Below are positions 18,396 to 26,340 of a DNA stretch of 64,000 nucleotides, piece after piece. The DNA is from Siphonobacter curvatus. Its GTDB lineage: Bacteria; Bacteroidota; Bacteroidia; Cytophagales; Spirosomataceae. The notes under the pieces are model-generated. The model saw nothing but the letters and a program-made list of their open reading frames with translations, was not told where the DNA came from and made no database searches. Numbering within the stretch: the first letter of the stretch is position 1; the number at the start of each line of letters is the position of its first letter. The translations under genes and the position numbers were made by a program. The stretch lies in NCBI RefSeq assembly GCF_002943425.1, contig NZ_PTRA01000001.1, forward strand, positions 3,596,001 to 3,660,000. The letters are read 5' to 3'.

Positions 18396-19499
18396 ATGAA
18401 AAACGTAATTCTACTGCTCTTGATGAGTACTTCTCTCCTTCACGCCCAAACCCGCTTTCGCGAGCATACGCAGCAAACCATTGGCATTCTGAAAACGGGT
18501 ACGCACAACGCCATCACCGATGTAGCCGGATTGAAAGTAGGACACGTTACCCTGATTGAAGGTCAGCAGATCCGGACGGGCGTAACGGCCATTATTCCTA
18601 CGGAAGGGAATCTGTTTCAGCAAAAAATCCCGGCGGCCGTCTTTGTCGCGAATGGGTTCGGGAAAATGGCGGGAATCAGTCAGATCAATGAATTAGGCAA
18701 TCTCGAAACGCCCGTCGTGCTGACCAATACGCTTTCGGTAGCAGCGGGGATGCAGGGGCTTATTTCGTATACGCTGGCCCAGCCGGGTAATGCCTCCGTT
18801 CGTTCGGTCAATGCGGTCGTGGGTGAAACCAATGACAGTTTCCTCAACGACATTACGGGCTTTCACGTCAAACCCGAACACGTTACCGAGGCCCTTGAGA
18901 AAGCCCAAAGTGGTCCGGTTGCCGAAGGAAACGTCGGAGCTGGAACGGGTACCATCTGCTTTGGATGGAAGGGCGGGATTGGCACCAGTTCGCGGGTACT
19001 ACCGAAAAAGTCTGGTGCGTATACGGTGGGCGTGCTCGTACAAACCAACTTCGGGGGCGTACTCGAAATCAAAGGAAAACCCATTGGTAAAACACTGGGC
19101 AAGTACTTTCTAAGTGATCAGTTGAATGATCCGGCGGATGGTTCCTGTATGATCATCGTTGCGACGGATGCTCCGCTCACCCACCGCAACCTCGAACGGC
19201 TGGCGAAACGGGCCTGGTCGGCTCTGGCGAAAGTGGGCGGTATTGCCTCGAACGGCTCGGGGGAATACGTATTAGCTTTTTCTACCAGTGAAAAAGTCCG
19301 TATTCCACACACCAGCAAAAAGTTGACGCAAATCGTTGAGGAAGTGGATAATGAAGCAATGTCACCTCTGTTTCTGGCTGCCATCGAAGCGACGGAAGAA
19401 GCCATCCTGAATTCTCTGTGGGCGGCTCGTACCATGCAGGGCAAGAACGGTACCATTAACGAATTACCGAGGGATCAGGTAAGGACTTTGCTTAAGTGA
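18396..19499 (+). CDS. P1 family (DmpA-like) aminopeptidase
   Basis: The 367-residue protein carries a signal peptide (MKNVILLLLMSTSLLHAQ) and the peptidase family S58 fold. Hallmarks are AITDVAGLKVGHVTL near 39, GNVGAGTG near 178, WKGGIGTSSR near 191 and DGSCMIIVATDAP near 248. In DmpA the chain cleaves itself before a Ser nucleophile; Gly249-Ser250 is the matching bond here. The enzyme releases N-terminal residues, including beta or D-amino acids in some members. It is monocistronic and ends at a strong hairpin. Confidence 0.88.
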   Translation: MKNVILLLLMSTSLLHAQTRFREHTQQTIGILKTGTHNAITDVAGLKVGHVTLIEGQQIRTGVTAIIPTEGNLFQQKIPAAVFVANGFGKMAGISQINELGNLETPVVLTNTLSVAAGMQGLISYTLAQPGNASVRSVNAVVGETNDSFLNDITGFHVKPEHVTEALEKAQSGPVAEGNVGAGTGTICFGWKGGIGTSSRVLPKKSGAYTVGVLVQTNFGGVLEIKGKPIGKTLGKYFLSDQLNDPADGSCMIIVATDAPLTHRNLERLAKRAWSALAKVGGIASNGSGEYVLAFSTSEKVRIPHTSKKLTQIVEEVDNEAMSPLFLAAIEATEEAILNSLWAARTMQGKNGTINELPRDQVRTLLK

Positions 19500-19575
19500 G
19501 GATAGGGTTTGAGCTTCGATGAGGTTGAAGGTTTGATTGTGTTTGACAACATTACTCATCAATCCTAAAAGGGTT

Positions 19576-19620
19576 CCATGAACTGAAGCCAGGGGTAAAA
19601 TCCCTGGCTTCAGTTCATGG
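19576..19620. terminator. Bidirectional terminator hairpin
   Basis: A perfect 19-bp stem (19576-19594 with 19602-19620) has the 7-base loop GTAAAAT. It lies between the convergent P1 peptidase and pyruvate oxidase genes, 76 and 22 bases from their ends. Confidence 0.78.
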
Positions 19621-19642
19621 CTTACTAGTCTCACCGCCTTTT

Positions 19643-21367
19643 CTACTTCAAAAAGTTAGTCTTGATAGTTTCCACCACGTCGCTCAGATCGCCCCGCAAG
19701 GTTTCTTTCATCATGTACATGCTAAAGCCCCAGGCCTGCTGAAACTGAATTTTCGGCGGCATGGACAATTCCGTTGGATTCACTACCACATCCACGAGTA
19801 CGGGCCCAGCGTGACGTAGAGCTTCATCAATGGCTTCCGGTACATCAGCCGGGTTTTCCACCCGAATGCCGCGAATGCCCATAGCTTCAGCCATACGGGC
19901 AAAGTTGGGATTCTTCATATCCGTACCGAAGGGTGGTATGCCCGCTACCTTCATTTCCATTGCCACAAACCCTAAGGAATAGTTATTGTAAATCACCAGT
20001 TTAACGGGAAGATTGTACTGATAAATGGTGAGCAGATCGCCCATGAGCATCGAAAATCCACCGTCGCCCGCTAGTGCAATCACCTGCCGATCCGGGAATG
20101 CCAACTGGGCACCAATGGCCTGCGGCATGGCACTCGCCATCGAACCGTGCGTAAACGAGCCAATTAATCGCCGTTGCCGCGTCATTTTTAAATAACGGGC
20201 CGCCCAAACCGTTGGGGTTCCGACATCGCAGGTAAAAATGGCGTCCGGGTGGGCCTGTTCACTCAGGACGGCCGTGAGGTATTCCGGCCGAATAACGCCG
20301 TCGTTTTCGTCGCCTTTGGCGTGAGAGTCCAGCTCTTTTCTCGACTCCTGATACGCTTCCAGCGAACGTTCGAGGTGACTACGATCCGTTTTGGGTAACA
20401 ACATGGGGAGTAAGGCCTGAATCGTTGGCCCAACGCTACCGACCACGCCCATATCCAGCCGCGTACGGCGACCCAGATGTTCCGGTCGAATATCTACCTG
20501 AATGATTTTGGCGTGTGCAGGGTACCAGTCTTTGTAGGGGAAATCGGTACCTAACATTAAGAGTACCTCCGCCCGGCTGATGGCTTTCGCTCCCGAGGAA
20601 AACCCGATCAAGCCCGTCAAACCAACCCCATACGGATTATCGTACTCCAGATATTCTTTGCCGCGTAGGGCGTAAACCACTGGAGCTTTCACATGCTCGC
20701 ATAACTGCAACACTTCGGCATGGGCTCCCGCACAGCCACTGCCACCCAACACCGTAATACGATCGGCCTGATTAATGAGTTGAGCGATTTGCTGTAACTC
20801 CTCGTCAGCGGGACGAATGACGGGCTTCGGCAGAAACAAGGGATGAATTAAATGCGTTTCGTCCACCGTTTCCGAAGAGACATCGCCCGACAGCGTAATG
20901 ACCGCTACGCCCTGCTTGCCCAGGGCATTTTGCAGGGCGATCTGAAATACCCGGGGCATTTGTTTAGCCGAGGAGATCGTTTCGCAGTAATGACTACATT
21001 GTTGAAACAGGTACTCCGGCTTGGTTTCCTGAAAATAGCCCGTACCAATTTCCATACTTGGAATCTGGGCTGCAATAGCCAGTACGGGAGCCATACTTCG
21101 GTGGCAATCGTATAGCCCATTGATGAGGTGCAGGTTTCCCGGCCCGCAGCTGCCCGCACAAACGGCCAGTTGACCTGTCGCCTGAGCTTCGGCCCCGGCA
21201 GCAAAAGCAGCCGATTCTTCGTGTCGGTAATGAATCCATTCTATTTTTCCGGAACGGCGAATTTCATCGACCAGTCCATTGAGCGAATCCCCTACAACAC
21301 CGTGAATGCGACGCACCCCGGCCTGTACCAGCATTTCGACCATTACGGCCGCAATTGTCTTAGCCAT
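19643..21367 (-). CDS. poxB: Pyruvate oxidase / quinone-dependent pyruvate dehydrogenase
   Basis: The 574-residue enzyme has the three-domain layout of thiamine-diphosphate enzymes. The catalytic Glu is in RHEESAAFAAGAEA near 48, the central FAD or nucleotide domain spans about 185-345, and the ThDP-binding GDGGFSMLMGD begins near 433 and continues to NNYS near 461. The best family match is PoxB, which turns pyruvate into acetate and CO2 while reducing quinone; a glyoxylate carboligase or acetolactate synthase role is less likely given the N-terminal motifs. It would feed electrons to the same quinone pool that terminal oxidases use. It stands alone. Confidence 0.85.
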   Translation of the reverse strand: MAKTIAAVMVEMLVQAGVRRIHGVVGDSLNGLVDEIRRSGKIEWIHYRHEESAAFAAGAEAQATGQLAVCAGSCGPGNLHLINGLYDCHRSMAPVLAIAAQIPSMEIGTGYFQETKPEYLFQQCSHYCETISSAKQMPRVFQIALQNALGKQGVAVITLSGDVSSETVDETHLIHPLFLPKPVIRPADEELQQIAQLINQADRITVLGGSGCAGAHAEVLQLCEHVKAPVVYALRGKEYLEYDNPYGVGLTGLIGFSSGAKAISRAEVLLMLGTDFPYKDWYPAHAKIIQVDIRPEHLGRRTRLDMGVVGSVGPTIQALLPMLLPKTDRSHLERSLEAYQESRKELDSHAKGDENDGVIRPEYLTAVLSEQAHPDAIFTCDVGTPTVWAARYLKMTRQRRLIGSFTHGSMASAMPQAIGAQLAFPDRQVIALAGDGGFSMLMGDLLTIYQYNLPVKLVIYNNYSLGFVAMEMKVAGIPPFGTDMKNPNFARMAEAMGIRGIRVENPADVPEAIDEALRHAGPVLVDVVVNPTELSMPPKIQFQQAWGFSMYMMKETLRGDLSDVVETIKTNFLK

Positions 21368-21669
21368 ATTCTAAAGATAGGTTTTGTATCAGACTTCCTA
21401 CGCCACAAAAGCCTTGCCAGATAGGGCTAATTGCGAAGCCGTTAATGATCTTTTAATACCCAAATGGGTTCAGATGAAAGCGGTACTCTTGGGCGGAAGC
21501 GGTAGGTTAGGCGGAGTCTAACAAGTAGGAGTGGATAGTACGGACAACTAGCAGCCCGGAGGGGGGGGGGGCCAGCCTACTCTAAGTCAGTAAGGACAAC
21601 GCATAGACCACTATTAAAACTTTAAATCCCTTAAACTTCAAACCATTCCCACTTGAAACTTCCCATCAA
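21368..21669. other. Intergenic region with an 11-G tract and a possible decayed REP
   Basis: No coding frame is supported here. A run of 11 G occupies 21561-21571. The segment 21506-21522 forms GTTAG/CTAAC around GCGGAGT and resembles a diverged REP head. The stretch 21613-21660 is A/C-rich with AAACTT and CAAACC words, like the right arms of the long hairpins elsewhere. The sequence taaagata at 21372-21379 reads TATCTTTA on the minus strand, near the -7 consensus for poxB. Confidence 0.4.
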
Positions 21670-21709
21670 AAAAGCAGCCCAAACGTACGAACACGTCCAG
21701 GCTGCTTTT
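21670..21709 (-). terminator. Terminator of the TonB receptor gene
   Basis: On the minus strand, AAAAGCAGCC and GGCTGCTTTT form a perfect 10-bp stem with a 20-base loop, followed by more T residues. It lies 34 bases after the receptor stop. Confidence 0.75.
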
Positions 21710-21742
21710 GAAATCTCAAACCATAATCAAACCTTACTGACC

Positions 21743-24088
21743 TTAGAACGAGTAGCCTACCATCAGCATAAACCGTCGTCCGCTGCCTCGGGTGTAGTTT
21801 TCATTACTACCATAGAACTGGGCAATATTGGTGTAATAACTCGTGTTGAGCAGGTTTTCAACCCCCAGATTGAGTCGTACCTGCGTGCTTACCTTGTACC
21901 CAACATTCAGATTCCAGAGGTTGTATGACCGAATCCGTCCTTCGTAAATCGCATACGTCCCGTTGGCCCGGGGCATGAAGCGATTCCGGTCGCCCAATCG
22001 CCACCAGTTGAGGTCAACACTCAGGTTTTTAATACCCGTATAACGAGCATAAAGGGTGGTTTTATCGGGTGAGATACGGCTGGCGTTCAGGTAGGTATCA
22101 TAGTCTCCATCCGAATTTTTATCCACTTTCCCTTCCGTAAAGGCATAGTTTCCTCCGACAGAAAACGTCGATACCGGAGACCAGTCGAGCTGTACTTCGT
22201 AGCCCCATACACGTTCGGGAGCCCGCTCGGTCGTGTACACGCCTTCGCCCAAATCCACGAAATTAGCCCCCAGTTTGGACGTACTAATGTATGTAGACGC
22301 CGCTAAGGAAAAGGTTCCGATCTGACTACTGAACCCAGCTTCGTAGTTATTAACAATGATGGGTTGCGTTTGTAGTTTTTCGATGGTATTCTCCTGAGCC
22401 GAACGCAGAATCCGACCTAAATCATAAATCGAAAAGGCTTGTGAATAACTGACGAAAGGATTAAATTCTTTATTTTTAGAGTAACGGAGTCCGGCATTGA
22501 ATACCAGGGCTTCGTAATCCAGATTTCCGCCTTTTACGAAAATACTGCCCTGCCCGTTAGGGCCGGTCGCGAGCGTATTGAAGTCAGCGATTTTAGTCTT
22601 GATATTTTCTGCCCGGACGCCCGCCTTCAGGGTTAACCCTTCCACTAAACCAGCACTCAACTGAGCGTAGGGAGCCAAATTCCGCATGTTGATGTTGGGC
22701 ACCCAGGTCCGACCGTCTACTAACGACTGAGAAGTCTGGTCGTTGAGCAAGTCAAAGCCGTAGGTAACGTCCCCGCGAATCCGACTGGCAATTACAAAAG
22801 GGCTGTTCAGATTGACCCGAAGTCCTTTTTTCTGGGAAGGAATCTGCGATTGGCCGGCACCGTAAAACGAAGCCGAGTTGGAATACACCGTTAGGAAATC
22901 CTGAAAGTATACACTAGCGTTGATACTCGTTCCACCGATAATGTTCCGACCAATATACTGAAGGTTGGCGTTGTGGTTATGCCGGGTTCCTTCATCCACG
23001 CCTACGCGTTTGCCAATTACGCCGATCGCAGGACTGACGCCGTACTTACCCGGCTTGAGTACGTAATTGGAATGCTGATTAGAACCGTAGAAGTTGTACA
23101 TCCCTTCAATCCGATGCTTGCTGGATATATCATACCCAACTTTTACGAATGCGTTGTAGATACGCGTTTCGCCCAGACCGTATTCGGGTGAGATGACCTG
23201 ACCTTCGCCATCCCGAAACACGCCCGTTTTCTCGTGCATACCACTCACTACGTAGTCTACTTTTCCGGTACGTCCGAAAAATTGCTGGGAAAAGCGGTAG
23301 CCGAAGGTGCTGTCCCCCTGCGTATTACCCGTCATGGCTAATTGCGTAGAACCGCCTGTATGATCTTCTGGACGTACTTTCTTGGTAATATAGTTGATCA
23401 ACCCGCCGTCGGCTCCGTTACCGTAAATGGAGGTGGCTCCTTTGATGACTTCAATGCGTTCAATCACGGAAGGGTCAATGGTACGAATATCGCGACCACC
23501 GGCCCGCAGGGGCGTTGATTGCGGAATGCCATCGATCAGTACCAGCACGTTTCGGCCCCGTAAGGTTTGGCCGCTATTGCCGGTTTGGTTGGTGGAAGGA
23601 GCCAGTCCGGGTACCGTGTTCGAGAGAATATTAGCTACGTTGGGACTGATGCCCGCCTGCGTTTCCAGTTCCTTCCCGGCAATTACCGTAACGGAAGAAG
23701 GCGTTTCTGCCAGTGTCTCCACCCGACGTCCCGCCGAAACGATCACTTCGGAAAGCTGTTTATTGGCCTCTGTTGTTTGCAGCATCACTTCATTTTTCTC
23801 ACCCGCTATCAGGGTAATGGCTTGGCGTACGGTTTCGTAGCCTACCCCGCTGGCAATAATCGTATAAGAGCCGGCGGTGGCTTTCATCGAGAAATTCCCG
23901 GCTTCATCGGCGGTTGTGATGGCCCGAACGCGTCCTTCCTGCTCCAGCGAAATATTGATGAAGGCAGCGATTCCTTTTTCGGTACGGACCGTTCCCTGAA
24001 GGGTGATACGATCGGATTGAGCTTGGGCAGTAGTGAAGAAAAAGAAAGTTAAAAGAAACAGATAGGGAAGTTTTAAATGGGGGTACAT
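21743..24088 (-). CDS. TonB-dependent receptor, siderophore type
   Basis: The 781-residue outer membrane receptor has a signal peptide (residues 1-23, cleaved after AQA), a CarboxypepD_reg-like domain (about 28-110), a plug domain with IVSAGRRVETLAETPSSVTV near 114 and VLIDGIPQ near 182, and a beta-barrel ending in aromatic MLMVGYSF. The plug stretch GATSIYGNGADGGLINYITK is typical of siderophore and vitamin receptors. It is not beside a SusD gene, so polysaccharide uptake is unlikely; an iron complex is the best guess. The promoter region holds TAAATTTG 26 bases before the start. Confidence 0.88.
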   Translation of the reverse strand: MYPHLKLPYLFLLTFFFFTTAQAQSDRITLQGTVRTEKGIAAFINISLEQEGRVRAITTADEAGNFSMKATAGSYTIIASGVGYETVRQAITLIAGEKNEVMLQTTEANKQLSEVIVSAGRRVETLAETPSSVTVIAGKELETQAGISPNVANILSNTVPGLAPSTNQTGNSGQTLRGRNVLVLIDGIPQSTPLRAGGRDIRTIDPSVIERIEVIKGATSIYGNGADGGLINYITKKVRPEDHTGGSTQLAMTGNTQGDSTFGYRFSQQFFGRTGKVDYVVSGMHEKTGVFRDGEGQVISPEYGLGETRIYNAFVKVGYDISSKHRIEGMYNFYGSNQHSNYVLKPGKYGVSPAIGVIGKRVGVDEGTRHNHNANLQYIGRNIIGGTSINASVYFQDFLTVYSNSASFYGAGQSQIPSQKKGLRVNLNSPFVIASRIRGDVTYGFDLLNDQTSQSLVDGRTWVPNINMRNLAPYAQLSAGLVEGLTLKAGVRAENIKTKIADFNTLATGPNGQGSIFVKGGNLDYEALVFNAGLRYSKNKEFNPFVSYSQAFSIYDLGRILRSAQENTIEKLQTQPIIVNNYEAGFSSQIGTFSLAASTYISTSKLGANFVDLGEGVYTTERAPERVWGYEVQLDWSPVSTFSVGGNYAFTEGKVDKNSDGDYDTYLNASRISPDKTTLYARYTGIKNLSVDLNWWRLGDRNRFMPRANGTYAIYEGRIRSYNLWNLNVGYKVSTQVRLNLGVENLLNTSYYTNIAQFYGSNENYTRGSGRRFMLMVGYSF

Positions 24089-24113
24089 GAGAATCAGGTC
24101 ATAGTTACGCCCC

Positions 24114-24121
24114 CAAATTTA
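24114..24121 (-). promoter_or_regulatory. -7 promoter element of the TonB receptor
   Basis: The minus strand reads TAAATTTG, a full match to TAnnTTTG, 26 bases before the receptor ATG. The AT-rich stretch upstream (tgaaaattattatctgg on the minus strand) could hold an iron-responsive site, but no Fur consensus is clear. Confidence 0.5.
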
Positions 24122-24237
24122 TTTATATTTAGATTTATTCCAGATAATAATTTTCAAATTCATAGCTCCTATTCGGATTAGTCCTACTTTTTGATCTATA
24201 CGTTTAACGGGTTGGTCCTTAGGACAAACGAAGTTTC

Positions 24238-24741
24238 TTACTCCCACAACGAAGTTTGTGCAATGGCTCCTTCCAGTCGTAACAGACGGTTTTTATGTAT
24301 TAATCCACCCGCAAAACCTACGAGTTTACCCGATGCCCCCACGACCCGGTGACAGGGGGCCACAATCGAAATCGGATTACGGTTAGCTGCACCACCCACC
24401 GCTCGTACCGCCTGCGGATTTCCCAGTTGTTGGGCAATCTCGCCATACGTCCGGGTCTGACCGTAAGGAATGGTTAGCAAGGCCTGCCAGACTTGTTTCT
24501 GAAAATCGGTTCCGATGAAGTCCAGGGGCAAGGTGAAGGTCTTTCGTTTTCCAGCAAAATATTCCTTTAACTGTTGTTGCGTTTCCAGCAAGACGGGATG
24601 TTGCTCGTCCGGCGAACCTAGGACGATTGAAACGCGTTCGGGGCGATCATTTTGCCAGAGGATCGCAGCCAGCCCCTTTTGACTGGCCACCAGTGTTAGC
24701 AAGCCGACGGGCGAGGGTATCGTTTTGTAAGAAGTAGTCAT
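24238..24741 (-). CDS. ogt: Methylated-DNA-protein cysteine methyltransferase
   Basis: This 167-residue suicide enzyme moves the methyl group from O6-methylguanine to its own Cys130, seen in IVAPCHRVVG. The Arg finger region AVRAVGGAANRNP and the N-terminal ribonuclease-like domain are present. It has no Ada-type zinc or AraC domain, so it is the constitutive Ogt form. It is the last gene in a minus-strand run with miaA and a 3-methyladenine glycosylase, so two alkylation repair enzymes sit on one probable transcript. Confidence 0.94.
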   Translation of the reverse strand: MTTSYKTIPSPVGLLTLVASQKGLAAILWQNDRPERVSIVLGSPDEQHPVLLETQQQLKEYFAGKRKTFTLPLDFIGTDFQKQVWQALLTIPYGQTRTYGEIAQQLGNPQAVRAVGGAANRNPISIVAPCHRVVGASGKLVGFAGGLIHKNRLLRLEGAIAQTSLWE

Positions 24742-24766
24742 CGTGTGTTAGACAGGCTCTGAAAAA

Positions 24767-25675
24767 TCAGGAACCAAGGTTTTCCAGTACGTAGGCCCTG
24801 ACGCCATCGTAATCTTCCGCATCGAACCATTGAAAATGATCCTGATGGCGGAACCAGGTGAGCTGGCGTTTGGCGTAGCGGCGACTATTCTGCTGGATTT
24901 TCTCAATCATTGTTTCGTAAGAATACGTACCGTCGAAATAGTCAAATACTTCCTGATAACCCACCGTTTTCAAGGCATAATGGTTTCGGTACTCGGCCAC
25001 GCTCCGCACTTCCTCGACGAGCCCCTGCTGGATCATGAGTTCCACTCGCTGATTGATCCGGTCATAGAGAATGGCCCGGTCGCGGGTCAGGCATATTTTC
25101 AGTATTCGGAAGGGCCGCTCGACTTTGTGTCCAGTACGGAAACTGGAATACGGCTTACCCGTCGCCAGACAAACTTCCAGAGCCCGTACAATGCGTTGGG
25201 TATTGTTGCGATCCACGTAGTCGAAATAGGCGGGATCGAGCTGGCGGAGTTCATCGACCAGCGGGGTGATTCCCTCCTGCTCAAATCGTTCCATCAATTT
25301 TTTCCGAATGTCCAGATTCACTTCGGGCATTTCGTCCATTCCGTCGGTAATTACCTTGAGAAACAGGCCGGATCCACCCGTCAGGATGGCTACGTCGGTA
25401 CGGGTAAATATTTCCTGAATGGTTTGCAGGGCTTCGCCTTCAAAATCGCCTACGCTGAAATACTCGGCAATGGAATGCGAATCGACGAAATGGTGCCGTA
25501 TGCCCTGCCGCTCGGCTAGGCTGGGTTTGGCCGTACCGATACTGAGTTCGCGGTAAAACTGCCGGGAATCCGCCGAAACGATTTCCGTACCGAGTTCCTG
25601 GGCCAGTCGTACGCACAATTCCGTTTTTCCAACGGCCGTCGGACCGGCGATTATTACTAAAGTAGGAAGACGCAT
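24767..25675 (-). CDS. miaA: tRNA dimethylallyltransferase
   Basis: MiaA adds the dimethylallyl group to A37 of tRNAs that read UNN codons. The 302-residue protein has the P-loop GPTAVGKTEL (residues 10-19), DSRQFYRELSIGTAKP near 36, the DVAILTGGSGLF stretch near 94 and the C-terminal RRYAKRQLTWFR signature. Length is normal. It starts 49 bases after the glycosylase gene and precedes ogt by 25 bases. Confidence 0.96.
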   Translation of the reverse strand: MRLPTLVIIAGPTAVGKTELCVRLAQELGTEIVSADSRQFYRELSIGTAKPSLAERQGIRHHFVDSHSIAEYFSVGDFEGEALQTIQEIFTRTDVAILTGGSGLFLKVITDGMDEMPEVNLDIRKKLMERFEQEGITPLVDELRQLDPAYFDYVDRNNTQRIVRALEVCLATGKPYSSFRTGHKVERPFRILKICLTRDRAILYDRINQRVELMIQQGLVEEVRSVAEYRNHYALKTVGYQEVFDYFDGTYSYETMIEKIQQNSRRYAKRQLTWFRHQDHFQWFDAEDYDGVRAYVLENLGS

Positions 25676-25724
25676 AGCGAAATAAACGCGGCCCGAAACT
25701 GAGTCCAGACCGCGTTTTTGGGTA

Positions 25725-26336
25725 TTAATTACTGTTTTTCTGTTGATTTTTCCACCGCCACATGGCCCGGCTGGCCGTGGTTCGGTAGGGTCGCCAGTTT
25801 TCGGCGATTTCGATCATCCGTTTGCGAAGGTTCCGGTCTTTTTCCAGCCCATACACCAGCATCATACCCTGCTGTACCCCCAGATCATCCACGGGAAATA
25901 CATCCGGACGCTGTAACGTGAAGATCAGAATCATTTCCACGGTCCAGCGACCCACGCCTTTAATCTGGCTGAGGTAATCGACGAGGGCGTCGTCATCGTA
26001 TTCGTCCCAGTTCTTATTTTCCAGGTTTTCCTTCAGCCAGAATTCCGCTACATTCTGCATGTAATGGGCTTTCGACTTGGACAAGCCCACCGAACGCAAC
26101 GTCTCAATATCCAGAGCCAAAAGTTGCTGCGGATGCGGGTACTCGCCGGGAAACAGGGTTAGAAATCGCTGAAAAATAACGGCAGCGGCTTTCGTCGACA
26201 ACTGTTGGGAGACGATAGAATCAAGTAAGTCGTAGTATAAATCGCCCGTCGGCTCCGGGGCGGGTAAGGTTACCGCCGCCAGAACTTGAGCCAGTTTGGC
26301 GTCGCGATGAACCAGATGAACGAGTACTTCCTGCAT
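25725..26336 (-). CDS. DNA-3-methyladenine glycosylase II (AlkA-like, HhH-GPD)
   Basis: The 203-residue glycosylase removes alkylated purines. It has the helix-hairpin-helix LSQIKGVGRWTVEM near 122-135 and the catalytic Asp in FPVDDLGVQ near 150. It lacks the N-terminal TBP-like domain of E. coli AlkA and lacks a C-terminal iron-sulfur cluster, as in the compact AlkA-like group. Its start is four bases from the stop of the symporter gene, so the two are translationally close. It works in the same pathway as Ogt encoded downstream. Confidence 0.9.
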   Translation of the reverse strand: MQEVLVHLVHRDAKLAQVLAAVTLPAPEPTGDLYYDLLDSIVSQQLSTKAAAVIFQRFLTLFPGEYPHPQQLLALDIETLRSVGLSKSKAHYMQNVAEFWLKENLENKNWDEYDDDALVDYLSQIKGVGRWTVEMILIFTLQRPDVFPVDDLGVQQGMMLVYGLEKDRNLRKRMIEIAENWRPYRTTASRAMWRWKNQQKNSN

Positions 26337-26340
26337 ACAT

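Noticed and set aside
24210-24225. GTCCTTAGGAC palindrome after ogt as a terminator
   Set aside because: The stem is only 5 bp with a single central base, and no T-run follows.
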